The translations under genes and the position numbers were made by a program. The notes below the pieces were generated by a model. The model saw only the letters and a list, made by a program, of their open reading frames with translations, was not told where the DNA came from and did no database searches. A stretch of DNA of 64,000 bases from contig CM073196.1 of the NCBI GenBank assembly GCA_037042915.1, positions 1,736,001 to 1,800,000 on the forward strand. Direction: 5' to 3'. Within the stretch, counting starts at the first letter, position 1, and the number at the start of each line of letters is the position of its first letter. Source of the DNA: Auricularia sp. M13. Taxonomy: Eukaryota; Basidiomycota; Agaricomycetes; Auriculariales; Auriculariaceae. Below, one piece after another: positions 34,843-45,626 of the stretch.

Positions 34843-37800
34843 CTACGCTGTAGAATGCTTTGATAACCACTGCGCGACATCCTCTTTCGAACGCTTCAGC
34901 CAAGCCGAGCTTGCGCGAATGCTATCCAAGCTTTGTTCAAGGGCCATATTGAACTTGGACACGTCCTTGTCCTTGTAGAACTCCTGGATCTTGACGATGT
35001 CTTCGTCTCTCGAGAGGTTCATGATGGAGTTCTATAAGACGCTTATCAGTACCGCAAGCCACAGAAAGAATATCCGTACCTTGATGAGGTTACTCCAAAG
35101 CGCGGTTCCTTCGAACTTCACGCGGAGCTGGATGGGTGTCAGGAGCAAGTCACGCCCGAGAAGAAGCATGTGCATACTTCATCGTAGTGTTCCTGCATGA
35201 AGGTAAACAGCATGCGTCTGCTCGTGGTGTTGACGCCAAGCGCATTGAAGAAGTAGAAGAAATCCTGGTTTTGCACGTGCTGCATCAGGAACTTGAAGGT
35301 TTCCTCGACTTGCGACTTGTTCTTCGTCGAGCAAAGCGCCAGACTGCACACCAATTAGCCATGTAATCCACAGCCAAACGTGGAACTTCCGAACATGGAA
35401 GCAAGCTTCATGGTCGGCGTCGTAACAGGCGTCTGGTAGATCTTCTGGGCAGCCTTGTACTGTTCATCCCCTCCATGGCGGACGGCCTGCACAAAATTTA
35501 GGAGTGTGGTCAATTCGATAAAAAGGTTCCCGTACTGTGATGAAAGTAATGCGCAGGAGATCGGGCGGGATGTGCGACTCGTCCTTGGTCTCCGTGTACT
35601 TGTCATGCATGGCCACAAGACGGTCAATAACCCTGCACCACAATTTAGTTCACCGAAAAGAAAAAGGGGTATACAGGAGCAACGCACGACTTCTCTCCAG
35701 ACATAGCAGCCTGTGTGATGGCCAGGGTGCGGAGTTGGCGAGTATCGACATCGTCAGAGGCCTTGTATTCAAACCCAAGGCGGTCAACGAGAGGTTTGAA
35801 CAGCGCCTGCCAGTGCCCAGGATAGAGGTCAGTGCCAGACGCTACAATGCGTTGTACGACGTACCGCACGGAATTTATTCAGTTGGTCGAACTCGGGGGA
35901 CTCCTCCCACCAAACCCAAATGAGGTGATCAAGCTGGCTCGCAATGGAGTGCCACACAAGGTCTGCATGGCTAATTTCAGCACTGAGAGCGCATACTTCA
36001 TCGCCGCAGCGCACATTCTGTCTCATTTTCCAATGCAGACACCAAGTCGAGCGCGCTACTGGTTTTGGAGTAACCAGCCTGAGCCAATTCAAAGGCGTCG
36101 CCGACAAGTCCCATGCGATCCTCCGTGGTGAACACCGAGCTAGACCGCGCCGCTTCTTCGGCGAGCTTGACCCAGCGCTCCGGGGAATAAGCCACACGGT
36201 CTGCATTTTTCTGATTAGCATCCTGAAGAGTGCGACGAAGGGGGCGACATACAAACGCCATTCGTATTCGCATTCAGCTTGAATGGCTTGGATGTATCAA
36301 GTGCGAACTCCGCTTCACGCTCGCGAAGAATAAGCGAGCTGTCGATGGTGGACTTGCCAGATCCGTCTGTTGTGCGCAATTGCAGCGGAATTTGCCTGCA
36401 CAAAAGCTTAGCGCAACGCGGTGTAAAAAACATCATCATCATACCAAATGGTCTTATTCTCCTCGTCCTTGACGTCGCCAGTGTCCAGGAACCGGTCCTG
36501 CCTGACCTTGATGCCGTGGGTGGTTTCCGTCACAGTAAGAACGGGGTATCCGATCTGCAAATTTTTAAACACCTATCGTCCAAGTTGATTGAGGGGCAGC
36601 TACCTTCAACACCCATTCATTCATCAATGTAGGCACGTCGAAGCCGGTGGCCTCCTGAATGCCTTCCCACAGGTCGCGCGTGACGCTGTTGCCATAAAGG
36701 TTGTTTTTGAGGTAGATACTGACGCCCTCAAGGAACTTTTCCTCTCCGACGACAGCGACTAGCATGCGAAGCACTGTTCAGATATGCTGCATCAGTACCC
36801 TTTCTACCACGTTAAGGTGTAGAATCTTACTGGAGGCAGCCTTTGAGTAGGACAAAGCGTCAAATAGCTGGAATTTATTCATGAGCGTCTGTAGCACCTA
36901 GGAAGACGATGCAGGAGCCAACCTGATTGATGGTCTCCGCTGCTTCTATCGGTACTTCGATAGGATGCGACGACCGCTTGGCGTCGAGCGACAGCGCGCG
37001 CGCCAGGTGCACGTTGATGAATTCGGTACTACGGAATGTTGTCAATTATGTTTGTGCATCGCTATCTCAGCCCTTACTTGGCCTTCCACTCCGGGTACAA
37101 CTTGTTCATCACGATGACCTCGCCCATCTGGAAGTTGTGTTACGAAACATAGTCAACGGTTCCCCAGATTACTCACGAGGGATGCAAAACCTTCATTGAG
37201 CCAGCTATGCACAATCAGCGCATGCAGATAGCGTGCAATCCTTGCTACTTACAGATTATCCCACCACGCCATTGTTCTAGAGAAAAGTCAATGTGTGAGC
37301 ATGATCTTGACCGTTGCCAGCAACTTACACAATGTTGCCAAACCACCTGTGAAACGTTCAGTTTATCCCGCTTCGTTGAACGCGGGCTACGCACATGTGA
37401 GCACATTCATGGCTCTGTGTGACGACAACGCGCTTCTGTGCGGCAATGTCGCTCTTCTCCGGGTCGTACATATAGATGACCTGGCGCGCAGTGATCAATC
37501 CCTGCATAGTTTATTTTGGTGAGCATCTGTTCGTTCCCGCGCCATGGGATGCGTACCCAATTCTCCATTGCGCCCGCGTCGAACTGAGCGACAATGAGTG
37601 TGTCAAGCTTTGGCAGTGGGAACTCGATCTTGAAAATCTGCTCGTAAATGGGGAGTGCCCTGGCCTTGACGTCCAGCGCGAACTGCGAGAGATGGATAAC
37701 ATCTGGGGTCGCGTATATGCGCAGCGGGCGCGTCTTGCCGCTCAGCGGCGACGTGTACGAGCTTTCCAGGTGCTTGAAGTTGCCGTTGGCGTATGCGACG

Positions 37801-38763
37801 AGGTACGTCGACATGAGCGGAGTCGTGTCAAATTTGGTAACCTTGTATTTGCCGGACTTGTCGACGAGCAGGTGCGTCAAGTCGCCATCCAGCGATGAAG
37901 CAGGGATTACATCCTCCGAGACGGCGGGCATGTTGGATAGATTGACCGTGTCTGCGTCCGACACGAGAGTCACGTCGAATGTGGCCTTGAGGAGCGGTTC
38001 GTCCCAGCAGGGAAACGCCCTGCGTGCTTCTACGGGCTAGACAAAGGATCAGCAGTGCGATTAACAGCACCGTGGCGTGCAAGCCAACCTCAAATCTGGA
38101 TGGTAGTGCGTTGGGTATTTAGGCACATCTCCGGCAGAGTGAGACGTACTGGGTCAACGCGCAATACCTGAGACAGTCTCAACTCCAGCATCGATGCTAC
38201 TCGGCATGTACTCACTTCTTCTTCCCATCCAGTTCGTATGCCGAAACGTAGTAGCCTGAGAGGGACAAGGATGTCAATAACATGGCGGGAAGAACAGCAA
38301 TACGTACCGATCATGTTGTCAGTGAGCTTGGATGCAAAGGGCATCGTCAAGGTGGCTTTGGAGCCTTTTGGGAGAGCCTTTGGAAGCTCGACGGAGACCC
38401 TGCTGTTCTCCTTGTCGATAACGCTGGAGAGCCCGGAGAAATCCTCTTGTAGAACATTGGAGGAGACTTTGGAGTGCGCGATGTCGAGATCAAGCGCATT
38501 GAGGACGATCTTGGACGTCTCTTCCGCGACTTGGAGGCTACAAGCGTGCATGAGCAGCAATAGCAAGCGTAAAGGAGAAGACTTGCTCGACTGAGACCAC
38601 TCCAGAGAACTTGAGGTTCTCGAGGTCAGTATGCACGACGAGCCGGTAATGAAGAGGCTGGTGAGGATTGCTGGTAAGCGATCGTGCTCAGAAATGGGCC
38701 GAACAAGCATGCCTTGAGGCTGGTGGGCAGCCTGTGCTGGTCCTGGGACGCGATGGTTGCCAT
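34843..38763 (-). CDS. M1-family zinc aminopeptidase (APE2/AAP1 type)
   Basis: M1 aminopeptidases remove N-terminal residues from peptides using one zinc ion. Domains in order: an N-terminal beta-saddle (SLK|PLHYRLVVHTDLENLKFSG), then the catalytic domain with FDAGAMENW (exopeptidase GAMEN loop). The zinc motif HECAHMWFGNIVT (HExxH) is followed by WWDNLWLNEGFAS (second Glu ligand). The C-terminal ERAP1-like helical domain has EEKFLEGVSIYLKNNLYGN, VPTLMNEWVLKVAAP and the end DVAQWLSKHSTA. The first intron (38658-38712) uses a GC donor (GCATGC..CCAG), supported by an exact family join. About 18 small introns follow. Length (about 890 residues) and motifs match yeast Ape2/Aap1 and animal puromycin-sensitive aminopeptidase. 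Confidence 0.93.
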
Positions 38764-39062
38764 TGTGCGGTGTGCAGGTGCGAGTCTAGGACAAGGCTGC
38801 GAGAAATAGGGAGTCGAGCCGGGGTCCGCTTGTCAGCTGAGCATGGTAGCAGATGAGACACAGACTCTAACTGGCAGCACGCGCTGGCTTTTGGTCAACG
38901 ACGCGGTCAGTGCGCGCCATGCTCGTTGCATTTGCCTTATATTCGCATGTGCGAGCGTAGGGGGTCAAGGGACGTAAGCGAGCGACGCGACGAGCAAACG
39001 AGCGTGCTGGGCGCTTACGGCACTTGCCTATTTCCATCCTCCACGCTCGTTCATCGCTCGCA

Positions 39063-40311
39063 ATGAGAGTCGCGCAGCTTGCAGCGGCTCTGCTCGCGCT
39101 CCCGGCGCTGTGTATGGCCCAGGAAGGGGATCCCACGAGCTTCTTCTCCGAACTGGCAGCGTCGAATGGCGGCATCATCAAGCTCAACTCGAAGCTCTTC
39201 CACGAGCTCACAGCCAAAGACCGCAACTGGTCGGCTACCATAGAGCTCACAGCACTCGGCGCGTCGTTCAAATGCATGCCTTGCAAGTGCGCATATGGTC
39301 CTGCCGGTCGCGAGCACGGCGCAGTGAATGACACGCGTGCAGGGAATTCGAGCCGGTGTTCAAAGCCGCCGGCAAGGCATGGTCCAAAGTCCCTGCCCAG
39401 CATCGCAACCAGCATTTCTTTGGCTCGATCGACTTTGAGCACGGTCAGGATGTCTTCAGAGAGGTTTGTCGTCTCACATTCTCCCAGCCAACGACTGACA
39501 CGTCGACACTCCAGCTTGGTCTGCAAACCGCGCCGGTCGTCCTCTCCTACACACCTACAAAGGGGCCTCGCGCTCCAGCCAGACCCCATACAGAACCTGT
39601 CACATATGACTTCAACAACAAGTGAGTCGGCAGCTGCTATGCCTAGGTTCATGACTATGCCTTCTAAAGATAGTATTCAGTGGCTTTGGGATAGAAGAAC
39701 TCATCGACGAACTCTCGCGCCTCACGCCCGTCCCGATACCCTACACCAAGCCTCTGCCTTGGGCACTCATCTTTACGGCTCTTGGTCTCGTCCTAGCCGC
39801 AGTAGTGATTGCACCATATGTTTTGCCCGTCCTGCTCTCGCGCTGGACGTGGGCGGCCGCGACCATCTATGTGATTCTCATCATGGTCGGCGGCCAGATG
39901 TATGTTATTATCCGGAAGTCGCCCTCGGTTTACCCTGCGCGTGGTGGCGGCTACAACTTCATCGTCTCTGGATTCCAGAATCAACTTGGCGCAGAAGTCT
40001 ATATCGTCGCAGCTGCCTGTGCGCCACGCCCCTATTCATAACTGGGCATATTCGTTTGACGCATTCTTCAGATGGACTCTTGTCGTTCACCGTGGTTGCA
40101 CTTAACTCGCTCGTAACACGCGTACCCTCGCCGGCCCGTCAAAGGACAGGCGTTTTGCTCTGGACCATGGTCCTGATGGTCGGCTTCTCCGGCCTACTTG
40201 CTCTCTTCAGAGTAAAGAACCCTAGTGCGCACCATCTCCAGCAATGTGTTGTATTATCGAGTGACTGACTACCTAATGAATACAGGCTATCCGTTCAAGA
40301 TTCTATTCTAG
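39063..40311 (+). CDS. OST3: Oligosaccharyltransferase subunit OST3/OST6
   Basis: Ost3/Ost6 is the oxidoreductase subunit of the ER oligosaccharyltransferase and holds acceptor proteins by mixed disulfides. A signal peptide (MRVAQLAAALLALPALCMAQ) is followed by a lumenal thioredoxin-like domain. That domain has ATIELTALGASFKCMPCK, keeping the CxxC pair (CMPC), and HFFGSIDFEHGQDVFRELG. Four membrane spans follow: WALIFTALGLVLAAVVIAPY, WTWAAATIYVILIMVGGQMY, a third at LSFTVVALNSLVTR, and a fourth at LLWTMVLMVGFSGLLALFRV. Between the first two pairs lies GGYNFIVSGFQNQLGAEVYI. The protein ends GYPFKILF-like sequence at 40311. The ATG at 39063 is preferred because it opens the signal peptide. Sequence alone does not separate Ost3 from Ost6. 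Confidence 0.92.
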
Positions 40312-40506
40312 ATGGCGATTGCGAGGGAGCGTGGGGAAGCTATGGAAACAGTGGTGTAAAAAAAGAGCGAGGTGCACACACAAAGAGACGCTAGGGACAC
40401 ATGGGGTCGGAGCTGTCGTGTGTGTCGTGTCGAGAGCATTATTACGCTGCTGGTAGTGTAGGATGGATAGCAATTGAAAAAGCTTTTGCGTGCGATAGGC
40501 AGACGC

Positions 40507-41638
40507 TCAGACTCGGAAGTCCTTGCGAAGGAAGGATTCGGCTGTGCCAGGGAGGAACCAGTTGCCGTCGGTTGGCACCCAGACGTTGAAGTAGCGAGGA
40601 AGATACGACCAGACCTGGTCGCGGGCCTCGGTCACAAGGTCCTCGACGAGCTTGCAGCAGGAGTCGCAGCACTGAAAGGGAGGCTCCTCGAGCAGGTAGT
40701 CGAGTGTCCCGACGACGTCCTCGGGCTGCTCGACAGGGAACCATTCCAGAAGTGCCTCCTTGCACTGCATTGGGGCGTCATCGACGTGAAGGCATTTGTC
40801 GGGCACCTGGATCAGGTTCTCAAGGAGGACGGTATAGCGCTCGAGGAGCAGGCGCTTTCCGTGCATGATGTGCTCGTACGCCTTGGGGTAGAGCGAGAGG
40901 AACTCCGTGTGCTCGTCGTCGTCGTCCCACTCGACGTTGATGAGGGCAGCGTAGTACGCGAGCGTCCTTATGCAAGGGTCGAGACCTGCCTTCGTGGGAA
41001 TAGTGAAGACTTGCTCGTAGCCGTCGATGGCGCGCGGCGCGCGGTCCTCACTGTGCGTACGCACTTCGTCTGGCGTGTAGAAGTAATCGTAGCGCAAGTG
41101 CGACTCGGCCCAAGACTTGAGGACCGGCATGTCATACCAACGTGCCATATTGTAGACGGAGATGGCTTCCCGTATGGTGGGCTCTAAGCGCGCTCGCTCG
41201 CTACAATGATAGGTCAACACCTCATTCAAACGTAAGGAAAACGGGCACAGACTTGTTCGTGAGAAGACCGAGAAGACACTCCCAGTCGCGGGTCGTGCCC
41301 TTCTCAAGGTAGAGAACATTTTCCGAATGCGCTGCGAGCTTCACGAGCTTGGACGAGCGTCCGAAGAAGATGGCAGAATCGACGCAAAAGTAGACCTTGC
41401 GGTCGGCAGTGAAGACGAAGTCACCGGCGTCGTTCCAGAAGTAGTGGTGGTGCAGACTCTCGTCACGCACGACCTTCTTTCTGAACGAGCCAGGGGTAGA
41501 TTTAAGTTTAATAGAGAGCTTTGCCGGTGCTGCAGCCCGCTTGGAAGGCTTTGTCTCGGGAACCTCGACGAGAGTATCGGCCGAGTCAAACCTATACGAC
41601 ACCACGGTCGTAGGGGACGAAACTTCAGAGCGAGACAT
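40507..41638 (-). CDS. BTB/POZ-type protein, basidiomycete family
   Basis: The protein of about 350 residues has a disordered Ser/Pro/Lys N-terminus from MSRSEVSS. A BTB-like fold follows: HHHYFWNDAGDFVFTADRKV, YFCVDSAIFFGRSSKLVKLA and LYLEKGTTRDWECLLGLL. After an intron near 41220-41270 come helices such as EAISVYNMARWYDMPVLKSW and LRTLAYYAALINVEW-like sequence, and a Cys cluster FQCCDSCCKLVEDLV. It ends FLRKDFRV at 40507. Basidiomycete genomes encode many such BTB proteins of unknown role. Cullin-3 adaptor function is possible but not shown. A TATA-like ATAAAA lies at 41778-41783 on the minus strand. Confidence 0.8.
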
Positions 41639-42252
41639 CGAGGGCAGCGCGGCAAAGAGATTAGGGATGGTAGAATGAGACGTAGAGACTGTTGGGGTGG
41701 CGTGCAGAGCTCCGCAGCGACGAGTCAACGTGATGCGGGGCGAGGGAAATGAAGAGCATGCATCCACGAGGCCCGGCTTTTATGTGTGCGGCAGCGCGAC
41801 CACCGTTGGTCTGCCGGCCGAGCGTGGTTCAGAGACTTTCCCACGAGTACAACAGCAAAAGTACAACGCTGCAATGCCAAGCGCGCGGCCTCTGTCCGAT
41901 ACGCTATCCAGTTGTCTTTGCCCAGATGATGCCGGTAGGAGCCTGCGAGCAACATTCGACGGAGTGCGCGCTGTCGCCTCGATGCTCGATGTGGTCAAGA
42001 GGCTGTTCATTGCCAGCAAAAGATAGTTCCGTAATATGAGGCCACCACGATGGAGTCATGGACCGCGTGCATCATCTTATCAAGTCGCGCTGGGCCCCAC
42101 GCGGGCAGTGTGCGGCGTTCGCGCCGTTTTGATGCGCCCTTTTCGGAGCCGAGAGCGGAAGTCATGAGGGCGCGTTATTTGTTGCTCACGATTGACACTC
42201 CGACTCCGACGCGTTTCTTGTCTCCCTCCCTTCGAGTTCGCGGTCACCCTGC
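41639..42252. promoter_or_regulatory. Divergent promoter region, BTB gene / RAD52
   Basis: 614 bp without a credible gene. On the minus strand ATAAAA at 41778-41783 could serve the BTB gene, about 140 bp upstream of its ATG. No plus-strand TATA box is evident for RAD52. Confidence 0.45.
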
Positions 42253-44280
42253 ATGGCATCGCTCCCGGAGCACCTATTGCAGAACTTCATGATGGCCAAC
42301 TCCCGTCCTGGAGCCTTTGGGCAGCCCCCGAATATCGTACAGACCGGCTCGTACTCGTACAACAGCTCGATGCACGGCAACAACTCGGCGTTCTTCGGCC
42401 CAGACGGGTCTGCAGCCTGGATGGATATGAGCGAGGAGGCAACCAAGCGCGCTGAGCTGCTTCAGGCGAAATTGCAGCAGAAACTCGGCCCAGAATTCAT
42501 CTCGCAGCGTTCAGGCGCTGGCGGCAGCCGCCTTACTTACGTCGAGGGGTGGAAACTGTTTAACATTGGTGCGTGAAGCCCGTTGCGCTCTCATACGCTT
42601 ACTTATATTGTGTTACAGCGAACGAAGTCTTTGGTTTCAATGGATGGTCCAGTCAGATCATAAATCTCCAAGTTGACTTCTGCGATACGAGCCCCGACGG
42701 CCAGAGGTCCAGTGTTTGTGTCAGCGCCGTTGTACGCGTCACTCTGCGAGATGGAGTATTTCACGAAGACGTTGGCTGTGGTTCTGCCGATAATATGCCA
42801 AAGAAGACACTCGCATTTGACAAGGCATGTGCAGGGACGTTATTTGCATGCAAATTTTGAATCTAACTGTCACCACAGGCTAAGAAAGAAGCCGTCACCG
42901 ACGCTGTCAAGCGGGCCCTAAGACACTTTGGCAACATTACAGGCAATTGTCTATACGATAAGAGTTATTGCAACGAAATTACGAAGGTCAAGGTCCAGCC
43001 AGTACGTACCTCAGAACAAACAGGATTATGGTATTCTAAATTCAGTTATTAGGTCAAATTGGACCAGAGCGCGCTTCACCGCCACCCAGACTTTGACCCT
43101 AATGCCTCGCGTTCTTCAGCCTCTTCGTCTAAATTACCTGCTTCTGCGCAACCTCAGCCTCAACCTCAGCAACCACGCGCCGGGCCTTCTAGATATGGAG
43201 CCCCGTCTGCATCGACCTCCACGCTGCGTACCCGCCCCCTAGACCTGTCAACGCGAACCAACAACAACAAGCCCGTCCCGTTCAACCACAACCGCAACCT
43301 CAGCCTCCCCAGCAAACACACCGCGCTCCTGTCCCTGCCCCCGTCGCTTTCCCCGCCCATGCTCCCAGGTTTACCCCCGCCCCCGCCCATGCTCCTGTCC
43401 CTGCTCCTGTTGCACCCCCAGTCAAACGAGAAACCGCACCTACTCCGCTTTCGAGACAAGATGACTCAGACTTCAATTTCGACAACGACGACGACATTTC
43501 TTCGCAGGACCTGGCATTTGCTGACTTGGTAGACTGTGGTCCACCTATCCATCAAGAGGAAGACACCCCCATCGCGGACGATAGCCCAGACACGACCGGA
43601 TCCTTTGAACCTGCGGGCCACTCGACCGTCCGCGTTTCTGATGCTCCTGCGAAACCCAGTGCCACTTCTGTTCAAACACGACCGCAGGCTGGCGCTGTCC
43701 GTCTATCTCCGGAAGCTGCTGCATTAAGGCGCGCTCAAATTGCTGAAGCCCTTGAGGAGTCTGCGGCAGCAGGTGCAGGTCGGGGAGCTGCGCCCGCTTC
43801 AGAGAACGCGAGCGCAAACTCCAGCTCTGGTCGTCGTATAGGGAGCAGTGCCAGTCCGGCCACGAAAGCTGCACGACTCGCTGCGATTGATGCAGCTATG
43901 CGTGAAATTGGTTCCCAACCTGCCGCACCCGAACAAGATCGCTCGTCTGCGCCCATCGCCGCCCAACATCGTTCGCAAGCTGCTGAGCTGGGCTACTTCC
44001 AACCCCAGCAAGGCACGGTAGGTTTAACCGCTGTCTGAATGCCATGGTTTATGCTCACAGCGCTGCTCAGAATTCAAACCAGAATCGCCCTCCTTTTTCA
44101 GGCGCAGTGCCGCCACAGAAGCGGACCGCTGACGGAGCCCTGAAGTACGTGCTGCCATTGAGATATTGTCGGGATTTACTGACGAGTTTATGCAGGTTGC
44201 CAGGTGATGTTCGACAACCGTTTGCTCCAGTTGAACCTGAGCGTGACCACGACGGCTGGTTGAAAAGGGCGAGGCGATAG
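42253..44280 (+). CDS. RAD52: RAD52 recombination mediator, one frame break
   Basis: Rad52 anneals single strands and loads Rad51 on RPA-coated DNA. The N-terminal annealing domain has [57 protein letters not shown] and [18 protein letters not shown], followed by [16 protein letters not shown]. Each is split by short introns. The C-terminal half is disordered: Pro/Gln/Ala-rich, then an acidic patch ([20 protein letters not shown]), and a basic end [10 protein letters not shown]. The frame breaks in the C5 run at 43235-43239. One extra C gives [13 protein letters not shown] and a continuous tail, so a base-calling error is likely. Start 42253 opens [13 protein letters not shown]. Confidence 0.93.
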
Positions 44281-44543
44281 GCGATAGGCCTGTTATCGGT
44301 TGGACCGCATACTCCTGCTCTTTGGCTTTCCACTTCATGCTTTCAATCGTGCAACATCGCTCTCGTCTTGTAGAATAACTCGGCCTACGGACTCACACCA
44401 GGTCCACTGTATAATTAGCGCGGCGCAACCTCATGCATGTTCTGTTGTCTTTGCAAGTTCGGCGTGAATTGCCCAGCAACCATATAGTGCACAAGATGAA
44501 TATATATCGTCTCTAGCGTCAGAATGCGTGTACTTTTGTCGTC

Positions 44544-45170
44544 TCAAACCATCGACTGCCGTGTGCCCGCGAGCCTGTCTGCGACCTGCGACAGGTCAAC
44601 TCAGGCTTCGTTCGAACAGCAAGACCACGCACCGTACGGACATATGGCAGGCTGAGGAACGTGCCAACTAAGGGCACCTGCCGCAAGAACGTCAGAATGA
44701 CGGGGAAGAAGTCCCTGGGCGGTGGGTTAGAATACGAAGGATCGCTGGAGCAGCAACAGCCTACCCGAAGAGGTTGAGGAAGCCAAATATCTCTACGAGG
44801 ACACCGATAAAAGGCCACTTGATGAATATGAGGACGATGCCGCCCAGGAAGCAGAGCGTCCCTCGCAGCTTCTGCTTTCGCGCAAAGAAATAGAACGTCT
44901 TTTGCGGTCCAATGATGAGCGTGAGCCCGGATAAGAACAAGACCTAAGCCGTGTCGCGAGTTCAGTTGTAGACCGGCGACATAGTTGAGTGTTGGATACA
45001 CACGTTGCCGAGTGCGAGGAGCGCGCCGTCGAAGAATAGGATGACGCCGAGCAGCATGAACAGCACGCCGAACGACGTCAGCGCGACGCCAATCTCTGCG
45101 ACAACACGCTCAGAGGTCACAGACGCGTAGGGAGAGCGATATACGCACTCTGCCCGTCTGTCAGCCACAT
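44544..45170 (-). CDS. GOT1: GOT1, Golgi transport membrane protein
   Basis: Got1 is a small four-span protein of ER-derived vesicles and early Golgi that works with Sft2 in membrane fusion. The first exon MWLTDGQ joins KIGVALTSFGVLFMLLGVIL through a 47-49 bp intron. FFDGALLALGN follows, then the exon LFLSGLTLIIGPQKTFYFF, RKQKLRGTLCFLGGIVLIFI and KWPFIGVLVEIFGFLNLFG. The last exons read DFFPVILTFLRQVPLVGTFL, SLPYVRTVADRLAGTRQSMV and stop at 44544. Every block fits the Got1 family and the MWLT start matches the yeast protein. Confidence 0.94.
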
Positions 45171-45626
45171 AGCGCGTTGGTGGTCGGAGACACGTCTGGT
45201 GGACGCGGGAGCAAACCGAGCCGACGTGTGCTCTCCCCAATTTGGCAAACAACGCGATGCTCGAGAATGGCACGCGCTTTACTTCTAACGTGGCACTGAC
45301 TCAGCTTCCACATTATATGTGGCCAATTTCAAGCACGTAGTCCGTTTGCCCGAAACTACTGCGGGCGATGGTAACTGCTGGCGGCGTGGGCGGCGACGCC
45401 AGTGTCTATCTAGTATGACCCAAAGGTTGACACACTGAACCAGCTGCATCAAACCAGCTCTGTATGTGATGGAAACTACGTGAGGTTCGGCTCTAACAAC
45501 ACAGTATCTTTCGCTGAACTCCTCCGAAGTCCCAGGCATGGGATTATAAAATTGCTCTGTTTCTGTCTCAGGGCCCTCAGGGTACATAGCGGAACATTGG
45601 GGCCTGTATAGGCTAAACAATAGACT
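45171..45626. other. Spacer between GOT1 start and MFS transporter 3' end
   Basis: 456 bp. The minus-strand frame at 45285-45620 has no recognisable motif and overlaps the likely transporter 3' UTR. I see no supported gene. Confidence 0.45.

Noticed and set aside
40474-41187. 237-codon plus-strand frame over the BTB gene
   Set aside because: The minus strand carries the coherent BTB product. The plus frame is repetitive Val/Glu/Arg-rich shadow.
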